Position numbers and translations under genes: made by a program. From Micromonospora terminaliae (GTDB taxonomy: Bacteria; Actinomycetota; Actinomycetes; Mycobacteriales; Micromonosporaceae), in the NCBI RefSeq assembly GCF_009671205.1, contig NZ_CP045309.1:496001-560000 (forward strand): DNA of 64,000 nucleotides, in the 5' to 3' direction. The notes under the pieces are model-generated. The model worked only from the letters and a program-made list of their open reading frames with translations. It did not search any database and was not told where the DNA came from. Within the stretch, counting starts at the first letter, position 1; the number at the start of each line of letters is the position of its first letter. Below, piece by piece: positions 59,118 through 64,000 of the stretch.

Positions 59118-60329
59118 TCAGGACCAGCGGCGCAGTTCCCGCTTCGCCAGGGACGCCCGGTGCACCTCGTCCGGGCCGTCGGCCAGCCGCAGGGTGCGGG
59201 CCTGCGCCCAGAGGGCCGCGAGCGGGGTGTCCTGGCTGACGCCGGCCGCGCCGTGCCCCTGGATGGCCTTGTCGATCACCCACTCGGCCATGGCCGGCGT
59301 GGCGATCTTGATGGCCTGGATCTCGGTGTGCGCGCCCTTGTTGCCGACCGTGTCCATGAGCCAGGCGGTCTTGAGCACCAGCAGCCGCGCCTGCTCGATG
59401 CGGACCCGGGACTCGGCGATCCACTCCCGGATCACGCCCTGCTCGGCGAGCGGGCGGCCGAACGCCACCCGGGCGGCGGCCCGCCGGCAGAGCAGCTCCA
59501 GGGCCCGCTCCGCCATGCCGATCAGCCGCATGCAGTGGTGGATCCGCCCGGGCCCGAGCCGGGCCTGGGCGATGGCGAAGCCGGCCCCCTCGGCGCCGAC
59601 CAGGTTCTCCCTCGGCACCCGCACGTCGGTGAAGTCGATCTCGGCGTGCCCGCCGTGCGGGGCGTCGGTGTAACCGAAGACGGTCATGCCCCGGCGCACC
59701 GTCACGCCCGGGGTGTCCCGGGGGACCAGGATCATGCTCTGCTGGCGGTGCCGGTCGGCGCCCGGGTCGGTCTTGCCCATCACGATGAAGATCTCGCAGC
59801 GCGGGTCCATGGCACCGGACGACCACCACTTGCGGCCGTTGACCACGTACCCGTCGCCGTCGCGGACGATGCGGGTGCCGATGTTGGTGGCGTCGGAGGA
59901 GGCCACCTCGGGCTCGGTCATGCAGAACGCCGACCGGATCTCGCCGGCCAGCAACGGCGTGAGCCAGCGCTCCCGCTGCGCCTCGGAGCCGAACTCGGCC
60001 AGCAGCTCCATGTTGCCGGTGTCCGGTGCGGCGCAGTTCAGCGCCTCCGGGGCCAGGTGCGGGCTGCGCCCGGTCAGCTCGGCCAGCGGCGCGTACTGGA
60101 GGTTGGTGAGCCCGGCGCCGTAGCGGCGGTCGGGCAGGAAGAGGTTCCACAGCCCACGGGCGCGGGCCTCGGCCTTCAGCTCCGCCAGCACGGGCGGGCG
60201 GGCCCACGGGTCACCGGCCGCGAGCACCTGCTCGTGGTGCACCGGCTCGGCCGGGTAGACGCATTCGGTGAGGAACGCGTCGAGCTTCTCGCGCAGCTCG
60301 ACCGTCCGGGCGTCGTACGCGAAGTCCAT
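59118..60329 (-). CDS. Acyl-CoA dehydrogenase family protein
   Basis: A 403-residue FAD-dependent dehydrogenase. [20 protein letters not shown] and [13 protein letters not shown] are the central FAD-binding strands; the C-terminal helical domain carries [20 protein letters not shown], and the likely base lies near [12 protein letters not shown]. Within the family it looks like the ACAD10/11 type, which takes long-chain and 4-hydroxy acyl-CoA. It overlaps the upstream phosphotransferase gene (TGATG). The two together correspond to the fused domains of human ACAD10/11. Electron acceptor should be ETF. Confidence 0.9.
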   Translation of the reverse strand: MDFAYDARTVELREKLDAFLTECVYPAEPVHHEQVLAAGDPWARPPVLAELKAEARARGLWNLFLPDRRYGAGLTNLQYAPLAELTGRSPHLAPEALNCAAPDTGNMELLAEFGSEAQRERWLTPLLAGEIRSAFCMTEPEVASSDATNIGTRIVRDGDGYVVNGRKWWSSGAMDPRCEIFIVMGKTDPGADRHRQQSMILVPRDTPGVTVRRGMTVFGYTDAPHGGHAEIDFTDVRVPRENLVGAEGAGFAIAQARLGPGRIHHCMRLIGMAERALELLCRRAAARVAFGRPLAEQGVIREWIAESRVRIEQARLLVLKTAWLMDTVGNKGAHTEIQAIKIATPAMAEWVIDKAIQGHGAAGVSQDTPLAALWAQARTLRLADGPDEVHRASLAKRELRRWS

Positions 60330-61402
60330 CAGTTCCCCTTCGCGGCCCGCAGGCCGTGCTCGACCAGCGGCGCCACCATCTCACCGATCCGGTCGAAGCC
60401 GCCGCCGAGCGTCTGACCGAGGGTGTGCCGGTAGTGGATGCCCTCACAGATCACCGCGAGCTTGAAGCAGCCGAGCGCCACGTGCCAGTGCAGCGGCCCG
60501 ACGTCGACGTCGCTGCGGCCGGCGTACCGGTCGATCAGCTCGGCGCCGGTGGGGAAGCCGGCCCGCGGGCCGATGCCGTCGGCCACCGGGTTGCCCTCGG
60601 CGCTGTCGCTGTCGCCCAGCACGTCCCAGTAGGTGAGCAGCAGCCCCAGGTCGGCGAGCGGGTCGCCGAGGGTGGCCATCTCCCAGTCCAGCACCGCCCG
60701 CACCGCCACCGGCTCGACCGTGGCGAGCAGGTTGTCCAGCCGGTAGTCGCCGTGCACGATCCGCCCGGCGTTCGCGCCCTCCGGGACGCTGCCGGCGAGC
60801 GCGTCGCGCAGCTCGTCGATGCCGGGCAGCGGGCGGCTGCGGGAACGGTCGAGCTGGCCGGCCCAGCGGCGGACCTGCCGGGCCAGGTAGCCGTCGGGAC
60901 GGCCGAAGTCGGCCAGCCCGACCGCGGCCGGCTCGACCATGTGCAGCTCGGCGAGGGTGTCCATCATCGCCATGGCCAGGTCGCGCCGCTGGCCGGCGGT
61001 GAGCGCGTCGGTCTGCTCCCGCCGCCGGTAGACCTCGCCGTCGACCTTCTCCATGAGGTAGAACGGCGCGCCGATCACCTCGGGGTCGGCGCAGAGCAGC
61101 AGCGCCTCGGGCACCGGCACCGCGGTGGGGGCCAGCGCGGAGATCACCCGGTACTCCCGGACCATGTCGTGCGCCGTGGCCAGCACGTGCCCGAGCGGCG
61201 GCCGGCGCAGCACCACCTCGCGGTCGCCGGCGCGCAGCAGGTAGGTCAGGTTGGACTTGCCCCCGGCGATCAACCGCGCGGACAGCGGCCCGGCCAGCTC
61301 CGGCCGGTGCGCGGCCAGGTAGGTGGCGAGCCGGTCGAGGTCGAGGCCCGGCGGGGCCGGACCGGTCGGGGTCTGCGGTGCGTCGACGGCCGGATCGGTC
61401 AT
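60329..61402 (-). CDS. Phosphotransferase family protein (APH fold), ACAD10/11 kinase-like
   Basis: A 357-residue aminoglycoside-phosphotransferase-fold kinase. The ATP lysine region is [20 protein letters not shown]; the catalytic loop is [11 protein letters not shown] (D219, N224); and the Mg site is [19 protein letters not shown] (D239). It matches the kinase half of ACAD10/11 and bacterial fatty-acid-associated kinases rather than a drug-resistance enzyme. In animals this kinase phosphorylates 4-hydroxyacyl-CoA so that the dehydrogenase partner can remove the group. A TTGACA-N17-TCAACT promoter ends 6 nt before the ATG at 61402, so it is leaderless and heads the operon. Confidence 0.88.
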   Translation of the reverse strand: MTDPAVDAPQTPTGPAPPGLDLDRLATYLAAHRPELAGPLSARLIAGGKSNLTYLLRAGDREVVLRRPPLGHVLATAHDMVREYRVISALAPTAVPVPEALLLCADPEVIGAPFYLMEKVDGEVYRRREQTDALTAGQRRDLAMAMMDTLAELHMVEPAAVGLADFGRPDGYLARQVRRWAGQLDRSRSRPLPGIDELRDALAGSVPEGANAGRIVHGDYRLDNLLATVEPVAVRAVLDWEMATLGDPLADLGLLLTYWDVLGDSDSAEGNPVADGIGPRAGFPTGAELIDRYAGRSDVDVGPLHWHVALGCFKLAVICEGIHYRHTLGQTLGGGFDRIGEMVAPLVEHGLRAAKGN

Positions 61403-61408
61403 CCGGTT

Positions 61409-61437
61409 AGTTGATGGCAGCTCAGCTTTGTTGTCAA
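61409..61437 (-). promoter_or_regulatory. Leaderless promoter of the phosphotransferase-ACAD operon
   Basis: On the minus strand: -35 TTGACA (61432-61437), 17-nt spacer, -10 TCAACT (61409-61414), 6 nt, then the ATG at 61402. This is the best complete promoter among the leaderless genes in the window. Confidence 0.65.
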
Positions 61438-61552
61438 GGTGGGATGTTCCCGGCGGGACATGCCGCTGCAACGGGGGCGAAATGGTCAACCGGCAGGCTG
61501 GGGCCCAGCCTGCCGGCCGCCACGGCCGGCCCGCCGAGCGGAGGGACCAGAC

Positions 61553-62251
61553 ATGCTGCTGCGAGTGCGGGTGACCCTGCCCGACCGGCCGGGCACGCTC
61601 GGCCAGGTGGCCCGGACGCTCGGCGTCTCCGGCGCCGACATCGTCCAGGTGGTGGTGCTGGAACGGCTCGGCGGCCGGGCGGTGGACGACTTCACCGTCG
61701 TCTGGCCGGGTACGGCACGGGTGGAGCGCCTGCTCGCCGGGCTGGCCGCGATCCCGGGCGTCCGGGTGGACGGGGTGTGGCGGGCGATCGGCGCACCGAC
61801 CACCACGGGTCAGGACGCCGAGCTGCTCGCCCAGGTCGCGGCGAACCCGGCCGACGGCGTCGCCACGCTGGTCGACGCGGTGCCCGGGCTGCTGGCCGCG
61901 GACTGGGCGGTGGCCGCGGTCGTACCGCTGGACTGGGCCGCGCGCGGCAGCGGCGGGGCGACGGTCGGCCACGCGAGCTGGCGCGCCCCGGTCCCGCCCC
62001 GGCTGCCGGAGGTGACGCCGCTGCGCGCCCGGTCGATGACCACGCCCGACGGCCACCACTACGCGGTCGCGCCGTTCGGCCGGGCCGGCCTGGTGCTCGT
62101 GGTGGCGCGCGACCACAGCGAGCCGCTCGCCGCGGCCGCGTTCCACTCGACCGAGGTGGACCGGCTCGCCCAGCTCGTCCGGGCCGGCGCGGTGATCCTC
62201 GGCGACCGGCTCGACCTGGTCGGCGCCCCGCCCGTGACCACCATCACCTGA
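61553..62251 (+). CDS. ACT-domain protein
   Basis: A 232-residue protein. The N-terminal 75 residues form an ACT domain (LLRVRVTLPDRPGTLGQVAR, ADIVQVVVLERLGGRAVDDF) of the kind that binds amino acids. The rest (about 80-232) resembles a GAF-like or degenerate ligand domain (ADWAVAAVVPLDWAARGSGG, APFGRAGLVLVVARDHSEPL). No DNA-binding or catalytic motif is seen. GGAGGGA precedes the ATG. The downstream gene also starts with an ACT domain, 80 bp later, so the two probably respond to the same amino acid. Confidence 0.75.
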   Translation: MLLRVRVTLPDRPGTLGQVARTLGVSGADIVQVVVLERLGGRAVDDFTVVWPGTARVERLLAGLAAIPGVRVDGVWRAIGAPTTTGQDAELLAQVAANPADGVATLVDAVPGLLAADWAVAAVVPLDWAARGSGGATVGHASWRAPVPPRLPEVTPLRARSMTTPDGHHYAVAPFGRAGLVLVVARDHSEPLAAAAFHSTEVDRLAQLVRAGAVILGDRLDLVGAPPVTTIT

Positions 62252-62331
62252 CCGGTCCCGCCGTTTCACCCGTGGGCAACGGGGGCGCAACAGGCACCCG
62301 GCAGGGTCGGTGGTGAGGAAGGGAGCGAACC

Positions 62332-63408
62332 ATGGCGCTGTGGCGGATCCGTGCCACCGTGGACGACCGGCCGGGCTACCTGTCGGTGCTCACGGCGAGC
62401 CTCGCGTTGCGTGGGGTCAACATCCTCACCGTGCAGGTCCACACCACCGAGCTGGGGGCGGTCGACGACTTCCTGGTCGACGCGCCCGACCGGCTCACCG
62501 AGGCGGACCTGCGGGCGGCCGTCGAACGGGGGCGCGGGCGGAACTGCTGGGTCGCGCGCAGCGAGGCGCGCGGTCTGGCCGACCAGCCCACCCGGGTGCT
62601 CGGCCTGGCCGGCCGGCTGGTCCGGGACCCGGACGCGGCCGGTGAGACACTGCGCGTCCTGCTCGGCGCGGACGCGGTGACCTGGCGGCCGACAGCGGCC
62701 GCCCCGCCGGGCGGGGTCGACGACACCACGATGCTGCTGGCCGACCCGGCCGGCGGCTCGTACGAGCTGCGCCGGCGGGAGCCCACCTTCACCCCGGCCG
62801 AGTACGCCCGCGCCCAGGCCCTGGTCGAGCTGGCCGCCACGGTGGCCCGCCGGGACGCCGACCGGGTCACCCTGGTGCTGCCGGACACGGCCGAGGTGCC
62901 GGTGCGGCCGGCCACCGCCGACGACCTGCCGGGCGTGCTGGAGCTGCACGCGGGGTGCTCGGACCGGAGCCGACGGCGGCGCTACCTGAGCGGGGCGCAG
63001 CCGGCGTCGGCCCGGCTGCGGCGGCTCCTCGAACCGGCGCGGGGGCTGACCCTGGTCGCCACGGCCGGTGGGGCCGGGGCGCCCGTGGTCGCGATGGCCA
63101 ACCTTCTCGGCGAGGGGGACGAGGCGGAGGCGGCGCTGCTGGTGCGGGACGACTGGCAGCGCCGGGGCCTCGGCTCGGCCCTGCTGCGGCGCCTGCTCGG
63201 GCACGCCGACCGGGCCGGCTACGCGGCCGTGCTGCTGCACGTGCAGGCCGAGAACACCCCGATGCTGCGCACCGTACGCCGGTTGGACCGGCCCACGACG
63301 GTGCAGCGGGACGGCGGCGTGGTGACCGTGACGGTGCCGCTGGCGCCGGGCCCGGCCCGGGTGCCGGGGCAGGCGGACGTGACCGTGCGGGCGCGGCGGT
63401 CGTCCTGA
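62332..63408 (+). CDS. ACT-GNAT fusion protein
   Basis: A 358-residue protein. Residues 1-75 are an ACT domain (LWRIRATVDDRPGYLSVLTA, NILTVQVHTTELGAVDDFLV); a helical linker follows; and about 190-340 is a GNAT domain with LLVRDDWQRRGLGSALLRRL (acetyl-CoA loop Q-R-R-G-L-G). The family of ACT-fused acetyltransferases in actinomycetes includes amino-acid-regulated lysine acetylases, so a similar role is plausible here but unproven. GGAAGGGAGCGAACC lies before the ATG at 62332. It ends at a strong bidirectional hairpin. Confidence 0.85.
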   Translation: MALWRIRATVDDRPGYLSVLTASLALRGVNILTVQVHTTELGAVDDFLVDAPDRLTEADLRAAVERGRGRNCWVARSEARGLADQPTRVLGLAGRLVRDPDAAGETLRVLLGADAVTWRPTAAAPPGGVDDTTMLLADPAGGSYELRRREPTFTPAEYARAQALVELAATVARRDADRVTLVLPDTAEVPVRPATADDLPGVLELHAGCSDRSRRRRYLSGAQPASARLRRLLEPARGLTLVATAGGAGAPVVAMANLLGEGDEAEAALLVRDDWQRRGLGSALLRRLLGHADRAGYAAVLLHVQAENTPMLRTVRRLDRPTTVQRDGGVVTVTVPLAPGPARVPGQADVTVRARRSS

Positions 63409-63422
63409 CGTCACGGTGACCC

Positions 63423-63451
63423 GGCAGGGCCCCCGGTGCGGGGGCCCTGCC
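63423..63451. terminator. Bidirectional hairpin between the ACT-GNAT gene and the aldehyde dehydrogenase gene
   Basis: A perfect 12-bp stem (63423-63434 with 63440-63451) and 5-nt loop lie between convergent stops at 63408 and 63460. Confidence 0.8.
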
Positions 63452-63459
63452 CGCCCCGG

Positions 63460-64000
63460 TCAGGTCGCCGGGTAGCTGCTGTAGTCCGGGAAGTTGCCGT
63501 AGAGCCGGCCGTCGCCGCCCACGGTGACCGCCTGCACCAGCAGGTCGCCGCCGACGAAGGCGCCCTTCCAGGACGCGCCCCGGCCGCCGAACGGCTCCTC
63601 CCGGTCGCCCCGGGAGCGGGGCTTGTTGATCCCCACCTTGAACGCCTGGAGGTCGACCGCGAGCTTGCCGGCCAGCTCCTCGTCGTCGCAGGCCAGGGAG
63701 GCGACGAGAGCGCCGTTGGAGGCGTTCATCTGGGCCAGCAACTCGTCGGTGGTGTCCACCACGACGATGGTGTCCACCGGGCCGAACGGCTCGGCGTGCA
63801 TGAGCCGGGACCGGCCGGGCGGGGCCAGCAGCACCGCCGGCGCCACGTACGCCGAGGTGTCCTGCCCGTCGAGGAAGGGCGCGCCGTCGAGCTTGCCCCG
63901 GTGCAGGGGCACCGCCCCGCCGCGGACCGCCTCGTCGACCTTGCGGCGCAGCTCCTCGGCCTTGGCCGCGCTGATCAGCGGGCCGAAGTCCAGCTCGGGC
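63460..64000 (-). CDS. Aldehyde dehydrogenase family protein, C-terminal part
   Basis: The last 179 residues of an NAD(P)-dependent aldehyde dehydrogenase; the 5' part is beyond the window. LDFGPLISAAKAEELRRKVD is the typical stretch after the catalytic Cys. PSNGALVASLACDDEELAGK-like text and FKVGINKPRSRGDREEPFGG end the catalytic domain, where most members read INxPxxxxxxPFGG. The C-terminal GRLYGNFPDYSSYPAT resembles actinobacterial aldehyde dehydrogenases of the phenylacetate/proline type. The catalytic Cys and Glu are outside the window. Substrate cannot be assigned. Confidence 0.88.
   Translation of the reverse strand, partial: PELDFGPLISAAKAEELRRKVDEAVRGGAVPLHRGKLDGAPFLDGQDTSAYVAPAVLLAPPGRSRLMHAEPFGPVDTIVVVDTTDELLAQMNASNGALVASLACDDEELAGKLAVDLQAFKVGINKPRSRGDREEPFGGRGASWKGAFVGGDLLVQAVTVGGDGRLYGNFPDYSSYPAT

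Noticed and set aside
1..64000. tRNA, rRNA, insertion sequences, phage or integrase genes, CRISPR arrays
   Set aside because: I looked in all gaps and found no cloverleaf, transposase motif, terminal repeat pair or spacer array. Conclusion by eye only; tRNAscan or ISfinder could overturn it.

Overview
The window is very GC-rich, with dense coding on both strands, many GTG starts and many genes that look leaderless. Together with the gene content (coproporphyrin-type haem genes, mycobacterial-type end-joining modules, a CebR-type sugar operon, ECF sigma factors, Stealth proteins) this points to an actinomycete. Micromonosporaceae, probably Micromonospora, is my best inference; no rRNA or marker gene in the window proves it. 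It looks like ordinary chromosome. I found no rRNA, tRNA, insertion sequence, prophage or CRISPR array.

Layout. 1-586 is the start of a thiolase. 0.7-5.5 kb holds RNase D, a membrane-anchored trypsin-like protease and a second Pro-rich membrane protein, both with repeat-rich N-termini, and a DUF3000 protein. 5.6-8.8 kb is hemE-hemG(hemY)-hemQ(chdC), the late haem pathway of Gram-positive bacteria. 8.9-12.8 kb carries a secreted AA10 lytic polysaccharide monooxygenase with a CBM2, an ElaA-type acetyltransferase, two small proteins, MsrB and a LigD-type polymerase/primase. 12.9-20.5 kb is a four-gene FtsX/MacB-like ABC system (two large permeases, two ATPases), tightly coupled. 20.5-27.3 kb holds small genes: acetyltransferases, a two-TM potassium channel, a secreted tripeptidyl-peptidase-like lipoprotein, an ATP-dependent DNA ligase, a DUF1990 protein and an AlkA-like DNA glycosylase. 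Several convergent pairs here overlap at their 3' ends.

27.8-37.4 kb is the most striking locus: three divergent Stealth-family phosphotransferases interleaved with a PIG-L deacetylase carrying a large repeat-like tail and a GT4 glycosyltransferase with a long uncharacterised C-terminal domain. The first four genes overlap, so they form one operon. The inferred job is assembly of a phosphodiester-linked surface glycan. 37.5-39.7 kb has a lipoprotein and an ECF sigma/anti-sigma pair. 39.9-47.1 kb is a HerA-SbcD(Mre11)-SbcC(Rad50)-NurA operon with a spermidine-synthase-like gene at its end. This is an archaeal-style double-strand-end resection set in an actinomycete, with a non-standard P-loop in HerA.

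47.3-53.0 kb holds a membrane-anchored hydrolase, a small membrane protein, an alpha/beta hydrolase divergent from a SnoaL-tailed sigma factor, a RibD-like reductase preceded by a 39-residue Cys-rich protein, and a pRiA4b ORF-3 protein. 53.0-59.1 kb is a cebEFG-bglC-cebR cellobiose/cello-oligosaccharide system with a TTGACA promoter flanked by two CebR-type operators and two strong hairpins after the binding-protein gene. With the LPMO this indicates growth on cellulose or chitin. 59.1-61.4 kb is an acyl-CoA dehydrogenase plus a phosphotransferase, the two halves of animal ACAD10/11. 61.5-63.4 kb holds an ACT-domain protein and an ACT-GNAT fusion. The window ends inside an aldehyde dehydrogenase gene.
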